This document shows, piece by piece, positions 27,558-36,477 of a DNA stretch of 53,836 bases (its first letter is position 1; every line of letters starts with the position of its first letter). The notes under the pieces are model-generated. The model was given only the letters and a program-made list of their open reading frames with translations. It was not told the DNA's origin and made no database searches. This stretch comes from an uncultured Bacteroidales bacterium (GTDB taxonomy: Bacteria; Bacteroidota; Bacteroidia; Bacteroidales; Bacteroidaceae): positions 1,580 through 55,415 of the forward strand of contig CADBXS010000032.1 of NCBI GenBank assembly GCA_902798705.1, written 5' to 3'. The translations under genes and the position numbers were made by a program.

Positions 27558-27860
27558 CATTGTGATTGGAACAGGGCTTCAGCATCATCCTTCCTCCTCG
27601 CCACCGCCAAACTTAGTCCTCGCCATCACAAAACTTGCTCCTTTCCATCACCAACCCTATTCCCAATCATCGCCAATCCAACTCCTCTCCACAATCTCAA
27701 CAACACCAATCCTCTGAAACCTGGATTCCACCTGCTGTCTGAAGGGGACCGCTTGAAACGGCTCCCTTGTCGAGTCGTTTGATAACATGTTTTCTCTGCT
27801 ATCCAAGAAAAACTTGCGAAAGTTGAGTAATCATGCTATAAAACTGGTGCTGTAGGAAAA

Positions 27861-27897
27861 TGAAAAGGGTGCACCCCATTGACTGAGATGCACCCAC
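27861..27897 (-). terminator. Terminator of the arabinose operon
   Basis: Minus-strand GGGTGCA ... TGCACCC stem followed by TTTTCATTTT, about 55 bp past the tkt stop codon. Confidence 0.75.
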
Positions 27898-27951
27898 GAA
27901 AATAAAACTATCTTGAGAAATAAGGACGCCTTTATCCTATCGGCTTGGAGA

Positions 27952-29973
27952 TTAAGCCAAAAGCGCCTTCACTTGATTGTAAACGTTTTCGGCAGTGAAA
28001 CCGAGCTTCTCATCGAGCACCTTGTAAGGAGCTGAGAAACCGAATGTTTCGAGACCCCAAATCTTGCCTTCGCTCTCTGGAACGAGTCCCATGAGGTTTA
28101 CAGGCAGACCTGCTGTCATACCGAACTTCTTCACACCTGCTGGGAGTACACTCTGCTGGTATTCTTTGCTCTGAGTGCGGAAGAGACCCTCAGAAGGCAC
28201 GCTCACGATGCGAATCTTGATGCCATCCTTGCGGAGGAGTTCTGCACCTGCAACGAGTGTGCTTACCTCAGAACCACTTGCTACGAGAATCACGTCTGGG
28301 TTCTCCTCGCTACCTGCCACGATGTATGCACCCTTAGCGGACTGTGAGTAGTCGTTGCCTTCAGGGAGGTTGGCAATGTTCTGACGAGAGAAGATGAGAG
28401 CCGTAGGGGAAGTGACATTCTCCATAGCGAGCTTCCAGCATGCTGTGGTTTCCTCTGCATCAGCAGGACGGAGCACGAGCATTGCGTTGTTGCCCTTGTG
28501 AGTCTTCAGCTTCTCCATGAGACGAATCTGTGCCTCCTGCTCAACTGGCTCGTGAGTAGGTCCATCCTCACCAACGCGGAATGCGTCGTGAGTCCAGATG
28601 AACTTCACTGGGAGCTCCATGAGGGCAGCCATACGCACAGCAGGCTTCATGTAGTCGGAGAATACGAAGAATGTACCACATGCAGGGATAACACCTCCGT
28701 GGAGAGCCATACCGATGCAGCAGCATGCCATAGTGAGCTCAGCAACACCTGCCTGGAAGAAGGCACCCGAGAAGTCACCCTTAGCAAGGGCGTGAGTCTT
28801 CTTGAGGAAGCCGTCAGTCTTGTCGGAGTTGGAGAGGTCGGCACTGGCAACAATCATGTTTGGAACTTGCTCTGCCAAAACACTGAGAACTGCAGCTGAA
28901 GCGTTGCGAGTTGCATCACCTGGCTTCTGCTGAACCTTCGACCAGTCAACCTGTGGAGCCTTGCCTGCGAACCATTCCTCAAGCTGTACAGCCTTGTCAG
29001 GATTAGCAGCTGCCCATGCTGATTCTTCAGCCTTGAGCTGAGCCACGATACCCTTGAGTTCTTCAGCACGCTTTGCATAGAGTTCCTTTACTTCAGGGAA
29101 GATTTGGAATGGATTCTCTGGGTCGCCACCGAGATTCTTAACTGTGTTCTTGTAAGCGTCGCCACCGAGAGGAGCACCGTGAGTCTTGCAGTTGCGCTCG
29201 TAGGAAGAACCGTCTGCCTGGAGAGCACCCTTACCCATGATGGTCTTACCAATGATGAGGGATGGCTTGCCTTCAACAGCCTTTGCAGCGTCGATAGCCT
29301 TGCGGATAGCAGCCACATCGTGTCCGTCGATTTCGAATACTTCCCAACCGAGTGCACGATACTTGGCAGCTGTGTCCTCGTTCATCACGACAGCAGTTTC
29401 TGTAGAGAGCTGGATGTCGTTGGAGTCGTAGAACATGACGATGTTGTCGAGTCCGAGGTTAGCAGCTACACGACCTGCGCCCTGAGAGATTTCCTCTTCG
29501 ATACCACCATCAGAGATGTAGATATAGATGGTTTCCTTTGCAAAGCCAGGATTGCCTGTGTGGGCAGCGAGGAACTTAGCAGCGATGGCTGCACCGATGC
29601 CGTATGCATGGCCTTGTCCGAGAGGACCTGATGTGTTCTCAATGCCACGAGCAATTTCATACTCTGGGTGACCTGTGGTAGGGGAACCCCACTGACGAAG
29701 CTGAGCCAACTCATCGAGAGAGAACTTGCCAATCAGAGCCAACTGGCTATAGAGCATTGGAGCCATGTGGCCTGGGTCGAGGAAGAAACGGTCGCGAGTC
29801 TTCCATTCAGGGTCGGATGGGTCGTAAGTGAGGTATTCACTATAAACTACATTGATGAAATCAGCACCACCCATAGCACCACCTGGATGGCCAGATTTTG
29901 CTTTTTCTACCATAGATGCAGCGAGAATACGAATGTTGTCCGCTGCCTTGTTCATTACTTTAATATCGTTCAT
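27952..29973 (-). CDS. tkt: Transketolase
   Basis: 673 residues, normal length. The thiamine diphosphate enzyme moves two-carbon units between sugar phosphates. Features are KSGHPGGAMGGADF near residue 25, GPLGQGHAYGIGAA near residue 115, the TPP motif beginning ISDGGIEEE near residue 154, and the transketolase signature near THDAFRVGEDGPTHEP around residue 462. It is the last gene of the arabinose operon, 12 bp after araB, where it would process xylulose-5-phosphate from AraD. Confidence 0.96.
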   Translation of the reverse strand: MNDIKVMNKAADNIRILAASMVEKAKSGHPGGAMGGADFINVVYSEYLTYDPSDPEWKTRDRFFLDPGHMAPMLYSQLALIGKFSLDELAQLRQWGSPTTGHPEYEIARGIENTSGPLGQGHAYGIGAAIAAKFLAAHTGNPGFAKETIYIYISDGGIEEEISQGAGRVAANLGLDNIVMFYDSNDIQLSTETAVVMNEDTAAKYRALGWEVFEIDGHDVAAIRKAIDAAKAVEGKPSLIIGKTIMGKGALQADGSSYERNCKTHGAPLGGDAYKNTVKNLGGDPENPFQIFPEVKELYAKRAEELKGIVAQLKAEESAWAAANPDKAVQLEEWFAGKAPQVDWSKVQQKPGDATRNASAAVLSVLAEQVPNMIVASADLSNSDKTDGFLKKTHALAKGDFSGAFFQAGVAELTMACCCIGMALHGGVIPACGTFFVFSDYMKPAVRMAALMELPVKFIWTHDAFRVGEDGPTHEPVEQEAQIRLMEKLKTHKGNNAMLVLRPADAEETTACWKLAMENVTSPTALIFSRQNIANLPEGNDYSQSAKGAYIVAGSEENPDVILVASGSEVSTLVAGAELLRKDGIKIRIVSVPSEGLFRTQSKEYQQSVLPAGVKKFGMTAGLPVNLMGLVPESEGKIWGLETFGFSAPYKVLDEKLGFTAENVYNQVKALLA

Positions 29974-29985
29974 ATTTGTTTAACT

Positions 29986-31575
29986 TTATTTTTTACATTC
30001 AACAGCTGCTTTCTCAATGCCGAGACATGCCTTGTAGTTTTCCATGTAGCGGTTGAAACCTGCCACGTCTTCTGGATTAGGCTTCACTTCTGAGCCTTGG
30101 TTTCCTGCAAATACTACCTGGTCGAGATAATCAGCTAATGAAAGCTTATCTGGGTTATTCACTGCGTAGGCAGCGAGAAGGGCAATACCCCAAGCACCAC
30201 CTTCGCCAGCTGTTTCCATGACGGAGATTGGTGTGTTGAGGGCAGCAGCAAGCATACGCTGACCTACAATTGGAGTAGTGAAGTAACCGCCGTGTCCCAT
30301 GATGCGGTCCACCTTTACATGCTCCTCGTTGAAGAGGATGTCGTTACCTAATTTCAGCACGCCAATGGCACCGTAGAGGTGAGCACGCATGAAGTTGGCA
30401 AGGTTGAACTTATCGTTAGCGGAACGCACGAAGAGTGGACGTCCATCCATGAGACCCGTGACAGGTTCTCCAGAGATGTAGTTGTAGCTGATAACGCCAC
30501 CGCAGTCACCATCGCCATTGAGAGCAACATTGAACAAGCGAGTGTAGAGGTCGAAAGTACTCTGCTCTACGCCAAGCAGTTCGGCATACTCCTTCATGAT
30601 TTTAACCCACGCATTGATGTCGCTGGTGCAGTTGTTGCAGTGTACCATTGCAACGAGGGAACCATCAGGAGTAGTTACCATATCAAGCATCTCGTAAGGC
30701 TTGGAGAGTTCTTTCTCGAGCACAATCATAGAGAAGGATGATGTACCAGCACTCACGTTACCAGTGCGCTGACGAACAGCATTGGTAGCCACCATACCTG
30801 TACCTGCGTCGCCTTCAGGAGGACAAACAGGAATACCAGGCTTCAGATGGCCGCTGACATCAAGCTTCAGCACGCCTTCAGGAGTGAGGAAACCTGCGTT
30901 CTCACCTGCGCTGAGTGACTTTGGCAGGATGTCGAGGAGCTTCCATGAGAATCCCCTTGGAGCGATGAGCTTGTCGAACTTCTCAACCATCGTGGTGTCG
31001 TAGGTCTTGGTGGTTGGATCTACAGGAATCATACCTGAAGCATCTCCTACACCGAGTACCTTCTGACCCGTTAACTGCCAATGTACATATCCAGCGAGAG
31101 TGGTAAGGAACTCGATGTCCTTTACGTGCTCCTCGTTATCAAGGATAGCTTGGTAGAGATGGCTGATACTCCAACGAAGTGGGATGTTGTAGTTGAAGAG
31201 TTCGCTCAACTCAGCAGCAGCCTTACCAGTGTTGGTGTTGCGCCAAGTGCGGAAAGGAACGAGGATTTCGTTGCCCTTGAATGGCATATATCCGTGCATC
31301 ATGGCAGAGAAGCCAATGGCAGCAAGTGTCTCAATATCAACTTCGTACTGCTGGAGCACGTTCTTGCGCAAGTCGGCATAGCAATCCTGAAGTCCGTACC
31401 AGATAGCTTCGGTGGAGTAGGTCCAGAGTCCGTCAACCAACTGGTTTTCCCAAGTGTGGGAGCCTTGTGCAATAGGCTTGTTCTCAGGGTCGATGAGAAC
31501 GGCCTTGATGCGGGTAGAGCCAAACTCGATACCGAGAATGGCTTTACCTGCTTCTATTACTTGTTTTGGTGTCAT
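29986..31575 (-). CDS. araB: FGGY-family kinase, probable L-ribulokinase
   Basis: 529 residues. The FGGY features are the N-terminal phosphate loop ILGIEFGSTRIKAVLID, GYMPFKGNEILVPFRTWRN, DASGMIPVD near residue 177, and EGDAGTGMVATNAVRQRTGNVS near residue 255 followed by GTSSF. The family includes xylulokinase and ribulokinase, and databases often name the Bacteroidetes form 'xylulokinase'. Its place directly after araA (1 bp gap) and before tkt argues for ribulokinase. Substrate from sequence alone is not certain. Confidence 0.85.
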   Translation of the reverse strand: MTPKQVIEAGKAILGIEFGSTRIKAVLIDPENKPIAQGSHTWENQLVDGLWTYSTEAIWYGLQDCYADLRKNVLQQYEVDIETLAAIGFSAMMHGYMPFKGNEILVPFRTWRNTNTGKAAAELSELFNYNIPLRWSISHLYQAILDNEEHVKDIEFLTTLAGYVHWQLTGQKVLGVGDASGMIPVDPTTKTYDTTMVEKFDKLIAPRGFSWKLLDILPKSLSAGENAGFLTPEGVLKLDVSGHLKPGIPVCPPEGDAGTGMVATNAVRQRTGNVSAGTSSFSMIVLEKELSKPYEMLDMVTTPDGSLVAMVHCNNCTSDINAWVKIMKEYAELLGVEQSTFDLYTRLFNVALNGDGDCGGVISYNYISGEPVTGLMDGRPLFVRSANDKFNLANFMRAHLYGAIGVLKLGNDILFNEEHVKVDRIMGHGGYFTTPIVGQRMLAAALNTPISVMETAGEGGAWGIALLAAYAVNNPDKLSLADYLDQVVFAGNQGSEVKPNPEDVAGFNRYMENYKACLGIEKAAVECKK

Positions 31576-31576
31576 A

Positions 31577-33112
31577 TTATTTCAGGGCTTTATTCAGCAT
31601 GTAATACACTTCGTTGTTGCGGAGAGTCTGCTTGAAGTCTGCGATGTTGGTCTGCTTGTTAATCTTAACATACTCGATGCCAACCATTTCTGCGAAGTCC
31701 TCCCAATACTCTTCAGTGATGTCATAGGAGAATGCACTGTGGTGAGTACCACCAGCGAGAATCCATGCACCAGCACCGATTTCGAATGTAGGCTGTGGAA
31801 CCCAGAGTGCAGATGCAACAGGGAGATGAGGCATTGGCTTAGGCTCGATGCACTCTACCTCCTGAGAAATGAGGCGGAAGCGGTTGCCAAGGTCAACAAC
31901 AGTAGCCTTAATACCACGACCTGTCTTCGATGTGAACACGAGACGAACTGTCTGCTGCTTGCGGATACCGATACCGAGGAAATGTACTTCGAGCTTTGGC
32001 TTGTCTGTTGCGATGAGCGGACAGATTTCAAGCATGTGGCTCTGGAGGCAAGAAGAACGATCGCCTGCGAAGTTGAGAGTGTAATCCTCGAGGAACGAGC
32101 AACCGATAGGCATACCCTGCTGGATAACCCACAAAGTGCGATAGAGGCAAGCGGTCTTCCAGTCGCCTTCTGCACCGAAGCCGTAACCTTCTTCCATGAG
32201 GCGCTGAGAAGCAAGACCTGGAATCTGGTCGAAGCCTACGAAGTTTGGATCGTCGATATCTGCATCGCCAAGGTCATCGAAGTTGGTTGTAAATGCAGTT
32301 GCACCTTCGTCCTTCAATACGCGGCGCAGAGCAATTTCTGCCTTTGCTGCGTTCTTTACCTTCTGCCAGTAAACCTCTTCACCGCTCTCGTCAATCTTGA
32401 TGGTGTAGAGCTTCTTGTACTCTTCAACGAGTGCGTCAGCTTCAGCGTCGGTAACCTTCTTGAAGTAATCCATGAGGCTGGAAACTGGATAGTAGTCAAC
32501 ATGGTAACCCATGCGCTGCTCAAATTCTACACGGTCGCCATCTGTAACGGCAACGTTGTTCATATTCATACCGAACATGAGGCAGCGAACGTTGTGAGCA
32601 TCAGCTACACCAGCTGCAACACGTGCCCAAACGGCAATCTTCTTCTGAACATCAGTTTCCTTCCAGTAGCCACAAACTACCTTGCGAGCAACACGCATGC
32701 GAGTGCAGATGTGTCCGAACTCGATATCACCGTGAGCCGACTGGTTGAGGTTCATGAAGTCCATGTCGATGGCATCCCAAGGAATTTCAGCGTTGTACTG
32801 AGTGTGGAAGTGGAGCAGTGGCTTCTGGAGCTGCTGAAGACCCTTGATCCACATCTTTGCAGGAGAGAAAGTATGCATCCAAGTGATGATACCGATACAT
32901 TTCTCATCATTGTTTGCAGCGAGCATTACCTGTTCAACTTCCTTTGAACTGTTAGCTGTGCCCTTATAAACAACTTTTACAGGAATATTGCCACCTGCAT
33001 TGAGGCCTTCAACCATTTCCTTAGAATGTGCATCTACTGCGATAACTGCATCGCCTCCGTAAAGCAACTGTGCACCAGTCACCCACCAAATCTCAAAATT
33101 TTCAAATGCCAT
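31577..33112 (-). CDS. araA: L-arabinose isomerase
   Basis: 511 residues, usual length. It converts L-arabinose to L-ribulose with a divalent metal. Typical stretches are EIWWVTGAQLLYGGDAV at the N terminus, WMHTFSPAKMWIKGLQ near residue 98, LHFHTQYN, EEGYGFGAEGDWKTACLYR (metal-binding Glu region) and, near the C terminus, GGTHHSAFS with metal-binding His. It starts 54 bp after araD and is followed by araB with a 1-bp gap, so expression is probably coupled. Confidence 0.97.
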   Translation of the reverse strand: MAFENFEIWWVTGAQLLYGGDAVIAVDAHSKEMVEGLNAGGNIPVKVVYKGTANSSKEVEQVMLAANNDEKCIGIITWMHTFSPAKMWIKGLQQLQKPLLHFHTQYNAEIPWDAIDMDFMNLNQSAHGDIEFGHICTRMRVARKVVCGYWKETDVQKKIAVWARVAAGVADAHNVRCLMFGMNMNNVAVTDGDRVEFEQRMGYHVDYYPVSSLMDYFKKVTDAEADALVEEYKKLYTIKIDESGEEVYWQKVKNAAKAEIALRRVLKDEGATAFTTNFDDLGDADIDDPNFVGFDQIPGLASQRLMEEGYGFGAEGDWKTACLYRTLWVIQQGMPIGCSFLEDYTLNFAGDRSSCLQSHMLEICPLIATDKPKLEVHFLGIGIRKQQTVRLVFTSKTGRGIKATVVDLGNRFRLISQEVECIEPKPMPHLPVASALWVPQPTFEIGAGAWILAGGTHHSAFSYDITEEYWEDFAEMVGIEYVKINKQTNIADFKQTLRNNEVYYMLNKALK

Positions 33113-33166
33113 AATTGTGATATTTTTAAAGTGTTAATAAAAAAGTTGATAATGTTTATGAGTAAT

Positions 33167-33868
33167 TTAATGTTTCTGACCCTTCTGTCCGTAGTAAGCG
33201 TTAGGTCCATGCTTGCGCATGTAATGCTTCTCTACAAGAAGAGGATTCATTGTGGTTTCAGGATTAACGACAAATGAAACAAATGCCATCTTAGCACACT
33301 GTTCCATTACCTTAGCATTGTAAACTGCATTGTCGGGACTCGTACCCCAAGAGAATGGACCATGGTTCTTAACAAGTACACCAGGAGTGTGGTCTGGATT
33401 GATACCCTCGAAACGCTTTACAATCACATTTCCTGTTTCCAACTCATAGTTGCCCTTCACTTCTTCCTCTGTCATATCGGCAGTGCAAGGGATATCCTTG
33501 TAGAAATAATCGGCATGAGTGGTACCGATGTTAGGAATATCCTTACCAGCCTGAGCCCAAGCTGTTGCATAGGTTGAGTGAGTGTGGACTACTCCCTGAA
33601 TGTTTGGAAATGCCTTATAAAGTACGAGATGAGTAGGGGTATCTGAGGATGGATTGAGGTCTCCCTCTACGACTTTGCCGGTTTCGAGGTCAACAACTAC
33701 CATGTCGCTTACTTTCATTTCATCATAGCTTACTCCACTTGGCTTGATAACTACAAGTCCCTTTTCACGGTCTATGCCTGAAACGTTTCCCCAAGTGAAG
33801 ATAACAAGGCCCTGCTTTACCAAGTCGAGGTTAGCCTTGAATACTTTTTGTTTGAGTTCTTCTAACAT
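33167..33868 (-). CDS. araD: L-ribulose-5-phosphate 4-epimerase
   Basis: 233 residues, class II aldolase fold. Metal ligands appear in [12 protein letters not shown] near residue 95 (two His). Other signatures are [23 protein letters not shown] near residue 24, [11 protein letters not shown] and [11 protein letters not shown] near residue 166. It makes D-xylulose-5-phosphate, the link to tkt. It lies 50 bp after the regulator gene. Confidence 0.96.
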   Translation of the reverse strand: MLEELKQKVFKANLDLVKQGLVIFTWGNVSGIDREKGLVVIKPSGVSYDEMKVSDMVVVDLETGKVVEGDLNPSSDTPTHLVLYKAFPNIQGVVHTHSTYATAWAQAGKDIPNIGTTHADYFYKDIPCTADMTEEEVKGNYELETGNVIVKRFEGINPDHTPGVLVKNHGPFSWGTSPDNAVYNAKVMEQCAKMAFVSFVVNPETTMNPLLVEKHYMRKHGPNAYYGQKGQKH

Positions 33869-33918
33869 AGTGACTACTGTTTTAGTTATATATATAATAT
33901 AATAATGTGTGTCTGAAA

Positions 33919-34581
33919 TTAAGAATTTTCAAATGCCAATAGCGGATTCATTTGATAGAGGGCAGCTCCGCGTTTAGATGTTTTCTTGTCAATTTTGTTA
34001 GTCTTGATTAGGAATCCTTGCTCTTGTACATTTCGACGATAGTTTCTCTTGTCAAGTTCTTTGCCAAGCACCACTTCATACACTCTTTGTAGTTGGGTGA
34101 GTGTGAACAGTTTTGGAAGTAGATTGGCAGCGATAGGTTCTTCCCAAATTAACGATTGAATCTTCTTAAGAGATTGAGAAACCATCTTGTTGTGGTCGAA
34201 AATGAGCTCAGGTAAATGACTAAAATCAACCCATTCTGCAGTATGCTGCGCCTTGTTTTTCTTATATTTTGCTACATCGATGAGTGCAAAATAGGTGATG
34301 GAAATAACGCGCTCACCTGGGTCGCGGTTCACTTCACCGAAAGCACCCAACTGACGCATATATACCTTTTCAAGTCCTGTGAATTCTGTTAGCACACGCT
34401 TCGCAGCCTCATCAATACTTTCGTCTTTTTCAACGAAACCACCAATTAAAGACAAATCTCCTTTGCCTGGCTCATAAGGACGCTTATGAATCAGCAATTT
34501 CAGAATGCCATCACTATATCCAAATATGGCACAGTCAACCGATACGTAAAACTTTGTTTGTTCGTTATAATAATTAGGCAT
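33919..34581 (-). CDS. Nudix-type transcriptional regulator of arabinose use (AraR-like)
   Basis: 220 residues: an N-terminal Nudix domain (about residues 1-140) and a C-terminal winged-helix domain (about 145-215, including [26 protein letters not shown]). This is the NrtR/AraR architecture; in Bacteroides thetaiotaomicron such a protein is the arabinose-responsive repressor of the corresponding operon. The Nudix box is [22 protein letters not shown]: the core REUxEExGU has become RVLTEFTGL, losing two acidic residues, so hydrolysis is unlikely. It is inside the operon it would control. Confidence 0.88.
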   Translation of the reverse strand: MPNYYNEQTKFYVSVDCAIFGYSDGILKLLIHKRPYEPGKGDLSLIGGFVEKDESIDEAAKRVLTEFTGLEKVYMRQLGAFGEVNRDPGERVISITYFALIDVAKYKKNKAQHTAEWVDFSHLPELIFDHNKMVSQSLKKIQSLIWEEPIAANLLPKLFTLTQLQRVYEVVLGKELDKRNYRRNVQEQGFLIKTNKIDKKTSKRGAALYQMNPLLAFENS

Positions 34582-34613
34582 GAAGCGTTAAGATATAGTT
34601 TGAAAGGTTCAAA

Positions 34614-34651
34614 AGCAGAGATGTGGAAAAACTGTTTCCACATACTCTGCT
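34614..34651 (-). terminator. Strong hairpin between the symporter gene and araR
   Basis: AGCAGAG.TGTGGAAA / TTTCCACA.CTCTGCT, 15-16 bp with a single bulge and a 5-nt loop, in the 81-bp gap. On the coding (minus) strand it is followed by TTTT only, so it is probably a partial terminator or an RNA-stability element. Confidence 0.65.
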
Positions 34652-34662
34652 TAAAAATTATT

Positions 34663-36432
34663 TTAGAAGAAATACCAATAGAATGTGCCGCAAAGAGCGA
34701 GTACGCCGAGGGTACCAATGATATCCCAAGTGTTCCAGCTTGAAGCAATCTGCTTGCGGTAATCTGGAGTGAAGGTGATAGCATCGACTTGCTCCTTGGA
34801 AGGACCCTTTGTGAAGCAGGATACTACAATCATCAAAAGAACGATGAAGACGAGCAGCCAGCATTCGAATACGAGCCAGTTAGTCTGCCAGAACCATGCT
34901 GTGTTCTCCCAGAATGCACCTTCCATCACTTTGTTACCTGTATCTGTGAAGATATTGGTAATGAGGCGGAGCATACCAATGAGGAAGCCACCGATAAGAC
35001 CCCATTCACCAGCCTTTGGACTGATTTTCTTCGACAAGATACCGAGGGTGAATACAGCAACCATAGCAGGAGCAAGCAACGACTGGATGCCCTGGAGATA
35101 GCTATAGAGGTTACCCATGTTCATCATGACTGGCAACCAGAGGAGACCCAATACAACAACTACGACAGTTGCAATACGACCTACTAATACGTAGTGAGCC
35201 TCTGACATGCCTTTCTTCAATGGCTTGTAGAAGTCCTCAGTGAAAAGGGTAGCGCAAGAATTGAAGAATGCTGCCAACGAAGTAACAAGTGCACAGATGA
35301 AACCGATAGTTACGAAGCCCTTGATACCTGCAGGAAGAATACTCTTCACCATCATAGCGAAAGCGCCATCAGTATCATGCTGATTTGTAATATCCATAGA
35401 GATGCCGAAATCTCCGTACTTGCCACTTGCAAGAGAGATAGCCACCATACCAGGAATGAGGAACATGAACACAGGGAGAAGCTTGAAGTAACCAGCTGCG
35501 ATAGTACCACGACGTGCACGCTTCATCACCTCAACATTCGACTCGCCCTTCTGCTGGCCGAGTACACGCTGAACGATGTGCTGGTCTGTACACCAGTACC
35601 AGAAACCAATGATAGAAGCACCGATGAATACAACGAAGCCTGGATATTCATGGTAGAGTGGGTCTGGCTGACCAGAAGCGTTGATGTCGCTCCAGTGGAA
35701 CATGTGGGTAGTACCATAACCATCGTGCAATTCTCTACAGAAGCTCATCATGTTAGACCAACCTTCAGCAATGCTTCCACCGCCGAGCTGATAGAGTCCA
35801 AGGAAGAGAACGAGGAATGCACCAATAATAAGAATAGGTGTTTGGATAGACGACATTGTCATCACACCCTTCATACCACCAATTACGGTGAAGATTGCCG
35901 TGATGGCAATAAGTCCGAGAGCACCCCACCAGAATGGCAGACCAATGAGATATTCGAAGAAGATACCACCAGTGAAAGCAGTAACACTTACCTTCGTAAG
36001 AATATAAGCAATCAGGGTAATGATGGAGAGCCAGGAGCCTGTTGCCTTTGTATAGCGGAACTTCAAGAAGTCTGGCATAGTGATGATCTTGCCCATCTTG
36101 TTGTTCAAAAGCTGATAGAAAGGTACGAAGAGCCAACCGAGGATGAGAATCATCCATCCTTGCATTTCCCAGTGTGCCATACCAACACCATCCTTAGCAC
36201 CAGTACCTGCAAGACCTACGAGGTGCTCTGAACCGATATTGGCAGCGAAAATTGCCATACCAATTACATACCAAGGTTCGCCTTTACCAAACAGGTAGTC
36301 CTGTGAGTCGGCACCCTTCATCTTTTCCTTGTCTTTCTTTAGGGCACGATACACTGCCCAAACTACGCAAACGACACCAACTGCTAAAACGAGCCAGTCG
36401 AGCCAAATAAATTCACGTGCTGTCCAATTCAT
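34663..36432 (-). CDS. Sodium:sugar symporter (SSS family)
   Basis: 589 residues with about 14 predicted membrane helices, the size and layout of SGLT-like transporters. Signature stretches are GMAIFAANIGSEHLVGLAGTGA near residue 55, the middle segment WYWCTDQHIVQRVLG near residue 273, and FITIGF...TSLAAFFNSCATLFTEDFYKP near residue 370. It likely brings arabinose (or another pentose) in with Na+. It is 81 bp upstream of araR and 45 bp after the porter gene. Confidence 0.93.
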   Translation of the reverse strand: MNWTAREFIWLDWLVLAVGVVCVVWAVYRALKKDKEKMKGADSQDYLFGKGEPWYVIGMAIFAANIGSEHLVGLAGTGAKDGVGMAHWEMQGWMILILGWLFVPFYQLLNNKMGKIITMPDFLKFRYTKATGSWLSIITLIAYILTKVSVTAFTGGIFFEYLIGLPFWWGALGLIAITAIFTVIGGMKGVMTMSSIQTPILIIGAFLVLFLGLYQLGGGSIAEGWSNMMSFCRELHDGYGTTHMFHWSDINASGQPDPLYHEYPGFVVFIGASIIGFWYWCTDQHIVQRVLGQQKGESNVEVMKRARRGTIAAGYFKLLPVFMFLIPGMVAISLASGKYGDFGISMDITNQHDTDGAFAMMVKSILPAGIKGFVTIGFICALVTSLAAFFNSCATLFTEDFYKPLKKGMSEAHYVLVGRIATVVVVVLGLLWLPVMMNMGNLYSYLQGIQSLLAPAMVAVFTLGILSKKISPKAGEWGLIGGFLIGMLRLITNIFTDTGNKVMEGAFWENTAWFWQTNWLVFECWLLVFIVLLMIVVSCFTKGPSKEQVDAITFTPDYRKQIASSWNTWDIIGTLGVLALCGTFYWYFF

Positions 36433-36477
36433 TTTTTCTTGTTTTTATTAATAGTTAAATTATAGTTGGTTTTTATT

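Noticed and set aside
27421-27782. Plus-strand ORFs of 98 and 75 codons near 27.5 kb
   Set aside because: They cross the palindrome and -7 box and continue in a C-rich stretch giving Pro/His/Ser-rich peptides; unlikely to be proteins.
31454-32947. 497-codon plus-strand ORF opposite araA/araB
   Set aside because: Antisense shadow of araA and the start of araB; no family resemblance.
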